Shown here one piece after another: positions 17,553 through 27,190 of a DNA stretch of 64,000 bases. The DNA comes from Rhizobium sp. BK313. GTDB lineage: Bacteria; Pseudomonadota; Alphaproteobacteria; Rhizobiales; Rhizobiaceae. The notes under the pieces were generated by a model that did no database searches, was not told the DNA's origin, and saw only the letters and a program-made list of their open reading frames with translations. A program made the position numbers and the translations under genes. Location of the stretch: contig NZ_JACHZQ010000004.1 in NCBI RefSeq assembly GCF_014193655.1, positions 558,001 through 622,000 on the forward strand, read 5' to 3'. How positions within the stretch are numbered: position 1 is the first letter of the stretch; every line of letters starts with the position of its first letter.

Positions 17553-18974
17553 TCATGCGGCTGTAATCACGCTCTTCGGCTCCAGATAGGCCTCCAACCC
17601 AAAGACGCCGTATTCACGCCCGATACCGGATTGCTTGAAACCACCGAAGGGCGCCATGGGCTCGTTGTGGAAACCATTGATCAGCACGCGCCCGGCCATA
17701 ATGCGCGAGGCGACCGCACGGGCGCGCTCCGGATTGGAGGAGACAACATAGGCCTGCAGGCCGTAGACGGTATCGTTGGCGATCGCGATCGCCTCCTCTT
17801 CGCTTCCGTAGGTGAGGACACAGAGGACGGGGCCGAAGATTTCCTCGCGGGCGATTGTCATATCGTTGGTGACATCATTGAAAACGGTCGGTTTGACGAA
17901 ATAACCGCTCTCCAGACCATCCGGCCGCCCCTCGCCGCCGACAAGGACGGTCGCCCCTTCCTGGATCCCAAGATGGATGTAGCGCTGCACGCGATCATAT
18001 TGCTTTTGGCTCACCATCGGACCGATCGCGGTTGCGGGATCACGGGGGTCACCGACCTTGATGCCGGCGACCGCAGCCTTGAGCATAGCGTTGAATTCCG
18101 CTACGCGCGATTCCGGCACAAGCACGCGCGTGCCCGCAATGCAAGCCTGACCACTATTGGCGAATCCGGCGGCGATCACGTGCGGGATGGCCTCAGCAAA
18201 ATCGGCGTCATCGAGAACCAGCGTCGGTGACTTGCCACCCAGTTCCAGCGTCACCCGCTTCATGGTTTCAGCGCCTGTGCGCAGGATGGCCTTGCCGACG
18301 GCGGTCGAGCCGGTAAAGGAGATCTTGGCGACATCGGGATGACTGCTCAGTTCGGCGCCGACCACATCGCCGCGACCGTTGACGATGTTGAACACGCCGG
18401 CGGGCAGACCCGCATCGTGCAGGCACTCCGTCAGGATCTGTGTCTGCAAAGCGCTCATCTCACTCGGCTTGATAACGGCGGTGCAGCCGGCGGCAATCGC
18501 GGTCGCGAGCTTGTTGCAGATGAAACCGTAGTCATTGTTCCAGGGCGTGATGAGGCCGACGACGCCGAGGGGCTCCATAATCACCTGTGCCGATCCGATC
18601 CGCCGAATAAACTCATATTGCTCGAGCGTTTTCGCGGCGTTCAGAAAACAATCGGCCGCATATTGTGTTGCCCAGGCGGCACGGGAAACCGGCCCGCCGT
18701 ATTCCTCTATGGTAGCCTCCGTCAGGGCGTCCGCCTTTGCGAGAACGGCATCGTGCAGACGATGCAACAAGGCGATGCGTTCCTGCTTGCTCGTGTGTGA
18801 GAAGAACGGAAAGGCCCGTTTGGCGGCCGCGATGGCGCGGCGTGCATCTTCGGCATCACCGAGCCTGACCTTGCCGATAACTTCGCCCTTTGCCGGATTG
18901 AAGAGATCGAAAAGCTCTTCTCCGTGCGGCGTGACGAAGCTGCCGTCGATATAAATCCTGTCAATGATCCGCAT
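17553..18974 (-). CDS. NAD(P)-dependent aldehyde dehydrogenase
   Basis: 473 residues of the aldehyde dehydrogenase superfamily. The active-site glutamate lies in LELGGKSPTLVLDDAD and the nucleophile cysteine in NSGQACIAGTRVLVP. The start at 18974 (MRIIDRIYIDG) has AAGGAGACC just upstream; an in-frame extension to 19094 would run into the divergent LysR gene and is unlikely. It is divergent from that LysR regulator, which is therefore the likely activator. The aldehyde substrate is unknown. Confidence 0.88.
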   Translation of the reverse strand: MRIIDRIYIDGSFVTPHGEELFDLFNPAKGEVIGKVRLGDAEDARRAIAAAKRAFPFFSHTSKQERIALLHRLHDAVLAKADALTEATIEEYGGPVSRAAWATQYAADCFLNAAKTLEQYEFIRRIGSAQVIMEPLGVVGLITPWNNDYGFICNKLATAIAAGCTAVIKPSEMSALQTQILTECLHDAGLPAGVFNIVNGRGDVVGAELSSHPDVAKISFTGSTAVGKAILRTGAETMKRVTLELGGKSPTLVLDDADFAEAIPHVIAAGFANSGQACIAGTRVLVPESRVAEFNAMLKAAVAGIKVGDPRDPATAIGPMVSQKQYDRVQRYIHLGIQEGATVLVGGEGRPDGLESGYFVKPTVFNDVTNDMTIAREEIFGPVLCVLTYGSEEEAIAIANDTVYGLQAYVVSSNPERARAVASRIMAGRVLINGFHNEPMAPFGGFKQSGIGREYGVFGLEAYLEPKSVITAA

Positions 18975-19088
18975 GATGGTCTCCTTGCCGGGCTGATCCC
19001 GGTATCTCTGGCTATTTCCGATATAAGCCGATAGGTTTGCATCAATAAGCAGGACAAAACGTCTTGAGACAGTGCGGAAATCGGGATA

Positions 19089-19988
19089 ATGCATAAGTCC
19101 GGACTGATCGAACTCGAAGCCGTCATCGCCGTCGCCCGGCGCGGCAGTTTCCGGGCTGCGGCGGTGGAGCTCGGCATGTCATCGACGGCGCTGAGCCATG
19201 CCGTCGCCGGATTGGAAGCCCGGCTCGGTGTGCGTCTGTTCAACCGTACGACCCGCAGCGTATCGCTTTCGGCCGCCGGCGAGCAGTTCGTCGCCACCGT
19301 CGCGCCCGCGCTTTCGGACATCCACGGCGCCATGGAAGCGGTCAACAGCCACCGCGACACGCCGGCCGGTTTGTTGCGTATCAACAGTTCAGCAGGCGCC
19401 GCGCGCCAGATCTTGACGCCGATCGTTCTCGAATACCTCAGACGCTATCCGGACATGCGGGTCGACCTCGTGACCGAGGGCCGGATGATCGATATTATCG
19501 TTGATGGCTTCGATGCCGGCATCCGCACGGTGGATACCGTTCCGAAAGACATGATTGCCGTGCCGTTCGGCCCGCCACTTCGCTTTGCCGTCGTCGGATC
19601 TCCCGGCTATTTTGAAATACATCCACGGCCCAGCGTGCCGCAGGATCTGGTGCAACATCGCTGCATCCGTGCACGGTTGCCGAGCGGCGCGCTTTATCGC
19701 TGGGAATTCGAAAGGAGTGGCGACGTGGTGACGCTCGATGTTCCCGGTTCCCTGACACTCGATGAGCCGACGCTGATCCTGGAAGCGGCTCGTGAGGGCG
19801 CCGGCCTGGCGCATCTTTCGGAATGGTCCGCCGACGCCGATATCGCAGCGGGGCGATTGCTGCGCGTGTTGGAGGACTGGACTCCCTCCTTACCCGGCCT
19901 CTGCCTTTATTATCCAAGCCGCCGGCTTCTGCCAGCCGGGCTACGGGCGTTCGTCGATCTGATCCACGAAGTCGGTCGGCATTTTTAA
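19089..19988 (+). CDS. LysR family transcriptional regulator
   Basis: 299 residues. The N-terminal helix-turn-helix (about 5-65: GSFRAAAVELGMSSTALSHAVAGLEARLGVRLFNRTTRSVSLS) is followed by a periplasmic-binding-protein-like effector domain (about 90-295). The 114-bp region shared with the aldehyde dehydrogenase gene is the expected binding zone. LysR proteins usually activate the divergent gene in response to a pathway metabolite and repress themselves. The effector is unknown. Confidence 0.9.
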   Translation: MHKSGLIELEAVIAVARRGSFRAAAVELGMSSTALSHAVAGLEARLGVRLFNRTTRSVSLSAAGEQFVATVAPALSDIHGAMEAVNSHRDTPAGLLRINSSAGAARQILTPIVLEYLRRYPDMRVDLVTEGRMIDIIVDGFDAGIRTVDTVPKDMIAVPFGPPLRFAVVGSPGYFEIHPRPSVPQDLVQHRCIRARLPSGALYRWEFERSGDVVTLDVPGSLTLDEPTLILEAAREGAGLAHLSEWSADADIAAGRLLRVLEDWTPSLPGLCLYYPSRRLLPAGLRAFVDLIHEVGRHF

Positions 19989-20014
19989 TTGCCGAAAAAC
20001 GCAAAACTTCGTTG

Positions 20015-20887
20015 CTAGCGACGCGGGTCGAGCATATCCCGCAGGCCATCGCCGAGAATGTTGAATCCGAGCACGGTGACCATGATGGCGAGACCGGGAA
20101 ACAGCGACATATAGATGTTGAGGCCGAGATAGTTGCGGCCGTCACTCATCATCGCGCCCCATTCCGGCAGCGGCGGCTGTGCGCCGAGACCGAGGAAGGA
20201 AAGGCTGGCGGCCGAGAGGATCACCGTTCCAGCCGTTAGCGTCGATTGCACGATGATCGGGCCGATGGCATTGCGCAGGATGTAATGCGTCATGATCCGC
20301 CAGCGTGAAATCCCGAGCGAGGTCGCCGCCTCGACATATTCCATCTGCTTCAGCCCCAGCGTCAGGTTGCGGCTGAGGCGTGCATAGACCGGCACCGAGA
20401 AGATCGCGATGGCAATCATCATGTTGACGAGGCTGGTGCCGAGGACGCTGACGATCAGGATGGCGAGCACGACGCCTGGAAAGGCAAACAGCACGTCCAT
20501 GATCCACATGATCGCATGGTCGACATAGCGGCCGGTCATCCCGGAAACGATGCCGAGCGGTACGCCGACAACGGTCGCAAGTCCGACGCTGAGGATCACT
20601 TCCAGCAGCGAAATGCGGGCGCCGTAGATGACGCGGGCGAAGATATCGCGACCGTTGTCGTCGGTGCCGAACAAATGGTCGAAGCTTGGCGGCAGCATCG
20701 TGTTGATCAGGTCCTGCGCGTAGGGATCGGCCGATGTGATCAGCGGCGCGAAGACGGCGAGGAGCACGATGATACCGATCAATATGCCGCCGAGGAGAAT
20801 GCCGCGATGGGCGGTCACGCGGCGCCACGCGGTGCGATAGCGTCCAGGCGCCGGTGCCGTTCCACCCTCTGTCTCAAGCAGCGCCAT
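20015..20887 (-). CDS. Peptide/nickel-type ABC transporter permease, DppC family
   Basis: 290 residues, five to six transmembrane helices, with the inner-membrane permease EAA loop around EAATSLGISRWRIMTHYILRN. The N-terminal arm ahead of the first helix and GTDDNGRDIFARVIYGARISL are hallmarks of DppC/GsiD proteins. Its ATG overlaps the stop of the DppB gene by one base (TGATG), giving translational coupling. No ATPase gene is in this operon. It converges with the LysR gene 26 bp away. Confidence 0.9.
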   Translation of the reverse strand: MALLETEGGTAPAPGRYRTAWRRVTAHRGILLGGILIGIIVLLAVFAPLITSADPYAQDLINTMLPPSFDHLFGTDDNGRDIFARVIYGARISLLEVILSVGLATVVGVPLGIVSGMTGRYVDHAIMWIMDVLFAFPGVVLAILIVSVLGTSLVNMMIAIAIFSVPVYARLSRNLTLGLKQMEYVEAATSLGISRWRIMTHYILRNAIGPIIVQSTLTAGTVILSAASLSFLGLGAQPPLPEWGAMMSDGRNYLGLNIYMSLFPGLAIMVTVLGFNILGDGLRDMLDPRR

Positions 20888-21807
20888 CAGTCGAACCTTA
20901 TTCTTGGGTTCAAGGCGGCAATCAGCATTTCCGCCAGAAAGTTCATCACCACGACGCCGGTCACCGCAACGAGCGTGACACCCTGGATGACGGGATAGTC
21001 GCGGTAACGAACAGAATCGACCAGCAGCCGGCCGATGCCCGGCCAGTTGAACACCGATTCCGTCACCACCGCGCCGCCGATCAGGCTGCCGAAATTCAGG
21101 CCGACGATGGTGATGATCGGGAGCAGCGCGTTGCGGAGCGCATGGCTCCAATAGATGCTCGCGGCCGGCACGCCCTTGGCGCGCGCCGTGCGGATGTAGT
21201 CCTGCGACAGCACCTCGATCATGCTGGAGCGAGTCATGCGGGCGATGACGGCCATCGGCAGAACGGCAAGCGAGACGGAGGGCAGGATATAACTTTTCCA
21301 AGACGTTGCGCCGAGCAGCGGCAGCCAGCCGAGTGAGACCGAAAACGTGTTCATCGCCATCAACGCCAGCCAGAAATTCGCGATCGAGGCGCCGGCGATG
21401 GCGAGCAGCATGACGATCTGGTCCGGCCAACGATGACGGAAAATCGCACCTGCCATGCCGGCCGGCACGCCGACGAGGATGGCGAGCAGATAGGATGTGA
21501 TTGCGAGCGCGATCGTATAGGGCAGACGCTCGCCGATCTCGGAGACGACGGGTAGCTTCGACTTGATCGACATGCCGAGATCGCCCCTCACCGCGCCGTA
21601 GGCGAAATCGGCATATTGCGCCGGCAGGCTGCGGTCGAGCCCGAGGCGGGCGCGCATATCGTCGACCGCGGTCTGTGTCGCTTCCGGCCCGGCCATAAGG
21701 CGGGCGGGATCGCCGGGCAGCGCGCGAATGGCGAGAAAAACCAGCAGTGAGACGCCGATCAGGATCAGCGGCAGCGCGAGCAGCTTTCTGGCGATATAGG
21801 CTTTCAT
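20887..21807 (-). CDS. Peptide/nickel-type ABC transporter permease, DppB family
   Basis: 306 residues. The start MKAYIARKLLALPLILIGVS and the TARAKGVPAASIYWSHALRNALLP coupling loop are typical of DppB/GsiC permeases. Together with the DppC-type partner it forms the membrane channel of an oligopeptide or glutathione importer. It lies 114 bp after the binding-protein gene, with a 12-bp stem-loop between. Confidence 0.9.
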   Translation of the reverse strand: MKAYIARKLLALPLILIGVSLLVFLAIRALPGDPARLMAGPEATQTAVDDMRARLGLDRSLPAQYADFAYGAVRGDLGMSIKSKLPVVSEIGERLPYTIALAITSYLLAILVGVPAGMAGAIFRHRWPDQIVMLLAIAGASIANFWLALMAMNTFSVSLGWLPLLGATSWKSYILPSVSLAVLPMAVIARMTRSSMIEVLSQDYIRTARAKGVPAASIYWSHALRNALLPIITIVGLNFGSLIGGAVVTESVFNWPGIGRLLVDSVRYRDYPVIQGVTLVAVTGVVVMNFLAEMLIAALNPRIRFD

Positions 21808-21847
21808 CAGACGGTCATTTCCGGAGGGTGCGGACGGAGACTATGGC

Positions 21848-21883
21848 ATCCGCCATTCAAATGTCATCATATGAATGGCGGAT
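21848..21883 (-). promoter_or_regulatory. Intercistronic stem-loop after the binding-protein gene
   Basis: Perfect 12-bp arms ATCCGCCATTCA and TGAATGGCGGAT (21848-21859, 21872-21883), extended inside by ATG/CAT. It sits between binding protein and permease without a T-run, so it probably protects or attenuates mRNA rather than ending it completely. Confidence 0.6.
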
Positions 21884-21921
21884 AAGATGCATGGCTGTGG
21901 CAGCCTCCGTCCAGCAAATCA

Positions 21922-23472
21922 TCAGTCCTTGGCCGCGTCCTTGACCTCGATCTGGCCACCGGGCACCACCCAGACGCCCTTGACGTTGGCACGGGTCGCA
22001 TAGAGATCCTGCGTCGTGTAGAGCAGCACATGCGGAGCCTCGTCATTGACGATTTTCTGCGCCTCGACATAAAGCGCATTGCGAGCGCTTTCGTCCAGGG
22101 TGGATGCCGCCTTGTCGAGCACCTCGTCCAGCTTCGGCTCGTTGAAGAAGCCGAGATTGGCGCCGGCAGGTGCGGCACTCGCCGAATAATAAAGCGGGCG
22201 GAACTGCAAGTCGGCGCCATTGACGCCCGAGGACCACGAGGCGAGGACAGACCCGGTGCCATCGGCCTGCTTGCCGGCCGGATCGGCGAAGGCGGCCTTC
22301 GCCCAGACGCCGCTTTCCATGCGGCGAACATCGAGCTTCACGCCGGCTTTCGCCCACATGGCTTGCAGCACCTCACCAAGACGAGCGTCAGGTTCCTGCA
22401 CGATGATCGAGGTTGCAAAGCCGTTGGGATAGCCGGCATCGGCGAGCAGCTTCTTTGCCTTGTCGACATCATAGGTATAGGGCGCAAGCGTCTTGTCGTA
22501 ACCAGGTGTCACCGGCGCGAGTGGCGAGTTGGCCGGCGTCGCATAGCCCTGCATGATCGCCTTGACGAGCCCGTCGCGGTCGGTCGCGTAGTTCAACGCT
22601 TGGCGCACGCGGACATCATCCAGCGGCTTCAGCTTGGTGTTGAGCGCCACCCAGAAGACGGCAGAGCCGTCGCTCTTGTTGAGCTTCATGTCCGGATTGG
22701 CTTCAATCTGCTTGGCGAAGGCCGGCGGCAGCGGGCTGACGACATCGGCATCGCCTGTCTGCAGCGCCATGTTCATGACCGACGGCTCGGACGTCCAGGT
22801 CCACTTGATCTCGTCTACCCCTTTCGGCGCACCGCCCCAATAGGTCGGGTTTTTCTCTTCCAACACATATTCGCCGGATTTATACTCCGCGAGCTTGTAG
22901 GGGCCGGTGCCAACTGCCTTGCTGCCGATCGTGCCGGCCGCGTCCGCAGTCGGGCTCACCATCAAACACGCGCCGGTGGTCAAAAGCGCCAGAAAGGCTG
23001 GGTAAGGATGCTTCAGCTTGAACTGCACGGTCATGGGATCGACGGCGGTAACGCTGTCGATGAAGGTGCGCAGGCGCCCGCTGGCGGCAAGTCCGCGTTT
23101 CGTATCGAGATGGCGGGCAAAATTCTTGACGACGGCATCGGCATTGAACGGCGTGCCGTCATGGAAGGTCACGCCTTCGCGCAGCTTGAAGGTCCAAACG
23201 AGACCGGCATCGTCGCTCTTCCATTCGGTGGCGAGCGCTGGCTTCAGCGTAAGATCGGAACTGCGGGCAAGAAGGCCCTCATACATCGGGTCCAGGAGGG
23301 CGGCCGTATAGGTTGCAGTCTGATCACCTGGGTCCATCGAGCGCGGCGCTTCGGTCTGCATGACGTTCAGCGTCGAGGCCATGGCTGCGATCGGCGAAAA
23401 CAGCGCGCCGGCGATCACGCAGATTGCGAGCAAGCTGCTGCTTTTCATGAGTTTTTTTCTGAAAATCGTCAT
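21922..23472 (-). CDS. Peptide-type ABC transporter substrate-binding protein
   Basis: 516 residues, SBP family 5. An N-terminal signal peptide of about 32 residues (basic start, hydrophobic core ending ...IAAMA) sends it to the periplasm. Typical segments are EAPRSMDPGDQTATYTAALLDPMYEGL and KLREGVTFHDGTPFNADAVVKNF. ATG 23472 with AAGGGTGA upstream is preferred over an upstream in-frame ATG at 23505. It should deliver a peptide or peptide-like ligand to the DppB/DppC pair. The operon has no ATPase. Confidence 0.9.
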   Translation of the reverse strand: MTIFRKKLMKSSSLLAICVIAGALFSPIAAMASTLNVMQTEAPRSMDPGDQTATYTAALLDPMYEGLLARSSDLTLKPALATEWKSDDAGLVWTFKLREGVTFHDGTPFNADAVVKNFARHLDTKRGLAASGRLRTFIDSVTAVDPMTVQFKLKHPYPAFLALLTTGACLMVSPTADAAGTIGSKAVGTGPYKLAEYKSGEYVLEEKNPTYWGGAPKGVDEIKWTWTSEPSVMNMALQTGDADVVSPLPPAFAKQIEANPDMKLNKSDGSAVFWVALNTKLKPLDDVRVRQALNYATDRDGLVKAIMQGYATPANSPLAPVTPGYDKTLAPYTYDVDKAKKLLADAGYPNGFATSIIVQEPDARLGEVLQAMWAKAGVKLDVRRMESGVWAKAAFADPAGKQADGTGSVLASWSSGVNGADLQFRPLYYSASAAPAGANLGFFNEPKLDEVLDKAASTLDESARNALYVEAQKIVNDEAPHVLLYTTQDLYATRANVKGVWVVPGGQIEVKDAAKD

Positions 23473-23561
23473 CTCGTTCACCCTTTTTGAAGGTCTCTCA
23501 TCCATCGACCGGGCGATGGACTTAAGTCACTTTTGTAATTTATTACGGTTGATTTGTTCAT

Positions 23562-24752
23562 TTGCTGAACTTATTGTCAAGCCAAAATAATAGGCAAATA
23601 CCCAGGCGGAACATCGAATTGCTCACCTCCTCGCAGCGACAGCTCCTGCGCGTCATCAGCGAATCCGGCCCACTCAGCCGGACGGTTCTTGCCGCGTCGA
23701 TGGGGCTCAGCAAGGCGGCGATGAGCGGCATCGCCCGTGATCTGATTACTCTGGGCGTCCTGCACGAGACCGAGACGGTCTACGGCCAGGGCCGGCCGTC
23801 GATATTGCTCGACCTGCATCCCGAGGGCGCATTCTTCGTCGGCATTTCGCTGCTGGAAGATCCAGCGCCGATGGTCCTCAGCGATCTCAACGGCAAGATC
23901 ATCGCCCGCGAGAACATGCCGCTGTCGCGCGATCCGGAGATTATAGCGGGACTGATCGCCGACGCGCTTCCGAAGCTGCTCGACGGGCGACCGGATGTGG
24001 CGAACAAATTGTGGGGCCTCGGCGTAGCACTTTCCGGTTTCGTCGACGAGAAGCAGGCCAATTGCGTGCAATCCACGCTGCTCGGCTGGCAGGACGTTCC
24101 GCTTGCCAAGATCATCCGGCAGAAAACCGGCATCGAGACCTTCATCGAGAATGATGCCAAGGCGGTCGCCGTCAGTGAAAAGCTATTCGGCAGTGCCCGC
24201 GACATCCAGAATTTCAGTGTCGTCTCCTTGGGCGACGGCGTCGGCTGCGCCCATTTTATCGGCGGCAAGCTCTATCGCGGCAATCATGGCGGCGCCGGCG
24301 AGATCGCCCATTGTACCATCGAGCCCAACGGCTCGCCCTGCCGCTGCGGCAAGCGAGGCTGCCTCGATACAGTCGCCTCGATAAAAGCGATCAAGGAAAT
24401 GTCGAAGGCGGAAGGCCTCGCCTGCACCTCCCTCACCGAGCTGGAAGAAGAGGCATCGGTCGGCAACGCCGTCGCTATCCGCATTCTGCATCGGGCCGCC
24501 GGCGCTCTTGGCCTGGCAATCGCCCACCTGATCCAGTTCAATGATCCCGGCATGATCCTGATCACCCACGTCGAAGGCAATTTCGATGGGTTGTTCGGCA
24601 CTGTGGTTCAGCAGTCCATCGAAGCCAATGTGCTGCCGCGCTACGCCGGCCAGACACCGATCCGCACGCAGCGCGTCGACAGCGACATCTGGGCGCGGGG
24701 TGCTGCCAGTATCGCCGCCCATAATTTCCTGATTGGTCCCAACCCGAATTGA
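23562..24752 (+). CDS. ROK family transcriptional regulator
   Basis: 396 residues: a winged helix-turn-helix (about 20-80: RTVLAASMGLSKAAMSGIARDLITLGVL) joined to a ROK sugar-kinase-like domain with the zinc motif PCRCGKRGCLDTVAS. ROK regulators are mostly repressors of sugar or peptide use genes. It is divergent from the ABC operon and overlaps by spacing with the M81 peptidase gene (8 bp), so it likely controls both. The predicted start is TTG with a weak ribosome-binding site. A GTAAT-TT-ATTAC repeat at 23535-23546 is a possible operator. Confidence 0.85.
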   Translation: MLNLLSSQNNRQIPRRNIELLTSSQRQLLRVISESGPLSRTVLAASMGLSKAAMSGIARDLITLGVLHETETVYGQGRPSILLDLHPEGAFFVGISLLEDPAPMVLSDLNGKIIARENMPLSRDPEIIAGLIADALPKLLDGRPDVANKLWGLGVALSGFVDEKQANCVQSTLLGWQDVPLAKIIRQKTGIETFIENDAKAVAVSEKLFGSARDIQNFSVVSLGDGVGCAHFIGGKLYRGNHGGAGEIAHCTIEPNGSPCRCGKRGCLDTVASIKAIKEMSKAEGLACTSLTELEEEASVGNAVAIRILHRAAGALGLAIAHLIQFNDPGMILITHVEGNFDGLFGTVVQQSIEANVLPRYAGQTPIRTQRVDSDIWARGAASIAAHNFLIGPNPN

Positions 24753-24760
24753 GGTTTCCC

Positions 24761-26206
24761 ATGCGCATCGCCGTCGGTGGCATTCATATCGAATGCAGCA
24801 CGTACAATCCGGTCCTGAACGAAGAGAAGGATTTCCGCGTCGTACGCGGCGAGGAGCTGACGGCTGCGCCCTATTTCGCGTTTCTCAAAGACTATGACGC
24901 CGAATTCCTGCCGACGATCCATGCCAAGGCCATCGCCGGCGGGCCGGTTGCCCGCCACACCTATGAAGCCTTCAAGGCGGAATTCCTGGAGCGGCTGAAG
25001 CCGCTCTTGCCGCTCGACGGTCTTTACCTCGCCATGCATGGGGCGATGTATGTCGAAGGCATGGAGGATGCCGAGGGCGATTGGATCAGCGCTGCCCGCG
25101 AGGTCGTCGGAGACGACTGCACGCTTTCGGCCAGCTACGATCTGCATGGCAACGTCACGCAGCGCATCATCGATGCGCTGGACATGTATTCCACCTATCG
25201 CACCGCACCACATATCGACGTCGAGGAAACCATGCGCCGCGCGGTGACGATGCTCACCGAGAGCCTGAAGACCGGCGTGAAGCCGATCCTGCTCTGGGCG
25301 CCGATCCCGGTCGTGCTGCCCGGCGAGCGTACCAGCACTGTCGATGAGCCCGCAAAAAGCCTCTACGACTTGCTGCCCGGCATCGATGCCATCGACGGTG
25401 TCTGGGATGCCTCCCTGATGGTCGGCTATGTTTGGGCCGACGAACCGCGCGCCACCGCGGCCGCCATCCTGACCGGCACGGATCGCGCCGTTCTCGAGCG
25501 CGAAGCGAAACGGCTGGCGCAGGCCTATTGGGATGTCCGCAAGGATTTCGTCTTCGGCTGCGAGACCGGCTCGATCGAGGAGTGCGTCACCAAGTCGATC
25601 GCCAGCCCGACAACGCCTGTGGTGCTTGCGGAATCCGGTGATAACCCGACCGGAGGCGGTGTCGGCGACCGCACCGATGTCCTGGCGGAACTGATCGCCA
25701 AGGGTGCGACCGGCGTCGTCTTCGCCGGAATCGCCGACAAAGCGGCAACGGAAGCCTGCTACGCCGCCGGCGTTGGCGCGAGACTCGATCTCTCTGTCGG
25801 CTCATCGCTGGACACCAAGGGCAGCAAACCGGTGACCGCTGCGTTCACCGTCAAATTTCTGTTGGAAACAGACGACGTCAGGGACCGCCAGGCGGTCGTC
25901 TCCATCAGCGGCATCGATCTGGTGCTGTCGGCAAAACGCCGCCCATATCACAATATCGCCGATTTCACGCGTCTCGGCCTCGATCCACGTCAAGCCAGGA
26001 TCGTCGTCGTGAAGTCCGGCTATCTCTCTCCGGAACTGGCTCCGATCGCCAATCCGAACCTGATGGCGCTCTCGCCCGGCGTCGTCGACCAGTTCGTCGA
26101 GCGCCTGCCACGGCTGCGCAAGCAGAAGCCGACCTACCCCTTCGACAAGGATTTTGCCTTCACGCCCGAGGTAACGCTTTCTGCCCGTTCAGCAGGCCGC
26201 CTCTGA
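24761..26206 (+). CDS. M81 family metallopeptidase (MlrC/DUF1485-like)
   Basis: 481 residues of the MlrC family, known from microcystin degradation, where MlrC opens linear peptides. The N-terminal part has GGIHIECSTYNP, MHGAMYVEG and SYDLHGNVT with Asp and His residues fit for a metal site; the C-terminal MlrC domain follows from about residue 300. ATG 24761 has GAGG upstream. Standing 8 bp after the ROK gene and beside peptide importers, it probably cleaves an imported peptide or amide in the cytosol. Substrate unknown. Confidence 0.82.
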   Translation: MRIAVGGIHIECSTYNPVLNEEKDFRVVRGEELTAAPYFAFLKDYDAEFLPTIHAKAIAGGPVARHTYEAFKAEFLERLKPLLPLDGLYLAMHGAMYVEGMEDAEGDWISAAREVVGDDCTLSASYDLHGNVTQRIIDALDMYSTYRTAPHIDVEETMRRAVTMLTESLKTGVKPILLWAPIPVVLPGERTSTVDEPAKSLYDLLPGIDAIDGVWDASLMVGYVWADEPRATAAAILTGTDRAVLEREAKRLAQAYWDVRKDFVFGCETGSIEECVTKSIASPTTPVVLAESGDNPTGGGVGDRTDVLAELIAKGATGVVFAGIADKAATEACYAAGVGARLDLSVGSSLDTKGSKPVTAAFTVKFLLETDDVRDRQAVVSISGIDLVLSAKRRPYHNIADFTRLGLDPRQARIVVVKSGYLSPELAPIANPNLMALSPGVVDQFVERLPRLRKQKPTYPFDKDFAFTPEVTLSARSAGRL

Positions 26207-26256
26207 TCATCGCGAGGGCACGGCGCTCCGCTTTTCGCTGTAATATTGGGTGCACC

Positions 26257-26271
26257 GCACAATTATTGTGC
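26257..26271. promoter_or_regulatory. Perfect palindrome before the GntR/peptide operon
   Basis: GCACAATTATTGTGC has 7-bp arms around one base. It lies in the gap between the M81 gene and the GntR gene, about 28 bp ahead of the -35 box of the latter; a regulator site is possible, but which protein is unknown. Confidence 0.4.
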
Positions 26272-26298
26272 ATCACAGTATATTGCATAAAAAAGAGC

Positions 26299-26327
26299 TT
26301 GACGCTGCGTGTGAGTTGAATTTGTAT
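26299..26327 (+). promoter_or_regulatory. Sigma70-type promoter of the GntR/peptide operon
   Basis: TTGACG (26299-26304) and TTGTAT (26322-26327) are separated by 17 bp. The predicted start of transcription near 26334 falls inside the repeat ACCAAT-N5-ATTGGT. Confidence 0.5.
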
Positions 26328-26330
26328 TGA

Positions 26331-26355
26331 ACCAATCGATAATTGGTACGAACCA
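26331..26355. promoter_or_regulatory. FadR-type GntR operator candidate
   Basis: Two overlapping repeats, ACCAATCGATAATTGGT (26331-26347) and TGGTACGAACCA (26344-26355), cover the expected transcription start of the GntR gene. The TGGT...ACCA form is that of FadR-subfamily operators, so the gene probably represses itself and the operon behind it. Confidence 0.55.
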
Positions 26356-26364
26356 TTTAACACC

Positions 26365-27102
26365 ATGGCAGCTAGCAGTCTTCCAGAAAATTCGACCTAC
26401 GCCCTGGAGAAGCTCCGGGGCCTGTTGGGCTCGGACAACCTGGAACCGGACGGCAAGCTGCCGACCGAGCGGGCGCTTTCGGAAATGTTTGGCGTCAGCC
26501 GCCGCGCCATCCGCCGGGCGTTGGAAGTGCTGGAAGCCGAGGGCCGTATCTGGCGGCGCCAGGGGTCGGGCACCTATGCGGGCCAGCGCCCGGATGACTG
26601 GAGCCAGCACGTCGGTTCGCTGATTGCCGGCACCAATCTCATGGAAATCATGGAGGTGCGCCTGCGCATCGAGCCGCAGCTCGCCCAGCTTGCCGCAATG
26701 CGCGCCAAACCCGATGATATCGACCGCATGTACGAGCTGACGAAAAAGATCTTCGCCAGCGGCGATGCCGACAGCCGCGAACTCTGGGACGGTGCGTTGC
26801 ATCGCCTGATCGCGCAGAGCGCAGGGAATCAGTTCTTTCTGACGATCTTCGATGTCATCAACCACGTCCGCCAGGACGAGGCATGGCAAACCATTCGCGA
26901 ATTGGCCCGCAATATCAACAGGACACGCCCGGTATCCTACGCGCAGCACGTGGCGATCATCGACGCGATAGCAGCCCGCGATCCGATGAAAGCCGCCGAA
27001 GCCATGCGTCAGCATCTGCTGATGCTTCAGGAGAGCCTGATCCGTGTGACCTCGCTCGATGCCCAGGGTTCGCCGAAGGAACTGGCCGAAGAGTTGGACT
27101 GA
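26365..27102 (+). CDS. GntR family transcriptional regulator, FadR/FCD subfamily
   Basis: 245 residues: winged helix-turn-helix at about 10-80 (LPTERALSEMFGVSRRAIRRALEVLEAEGRIWRRQGSGTYAG) and an FCD effector domain to the end. It heads the peptide ABC operon on the same strand, 88 bp before the binding-protein gene. An operator-like repeat overlaps its promoter. No clear ribosome-binding site precedes the ATG, so the gene may be weakly translated, as is common for repressors. Confidence 0.87.
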   Translation: MAASSLPENSTYALEKLRGLLGSDNLEPDGKLPTERALSEMFGVSRRAIRRALEVLEAEGRIWRRQGSGTYAGQRPDDWSQHVGSLIAGTNLMEIMEVRLRIEPQLAQLAAMRAKPDDIDRMYELTKKIFASGDADSRELWDGALHRLIAQSAGNQFFLTIFDVINHVRQDEAWQTIRELARNINRTRPVSYAQHVAIIDAIAARDPMKAAEAMRQHLLMLQESLIRVTSLDAQGSPKELAEELD

Positions 27103-27190
27103 CAGCATGGGTGCTTCGGCGCCGAAACAGACGACCGGAGGGGAAACCGGCCGGGAATGCATTTAAAGCAAAAAATATAACCAGGAGAAC

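Noticed and set aside
22030..23490. A 486-codon plus-strand frame opposite the peptide-binding protein
   Set aside because: Antisense shadow; the minus-strand frame has a signal peptide and family motifs.
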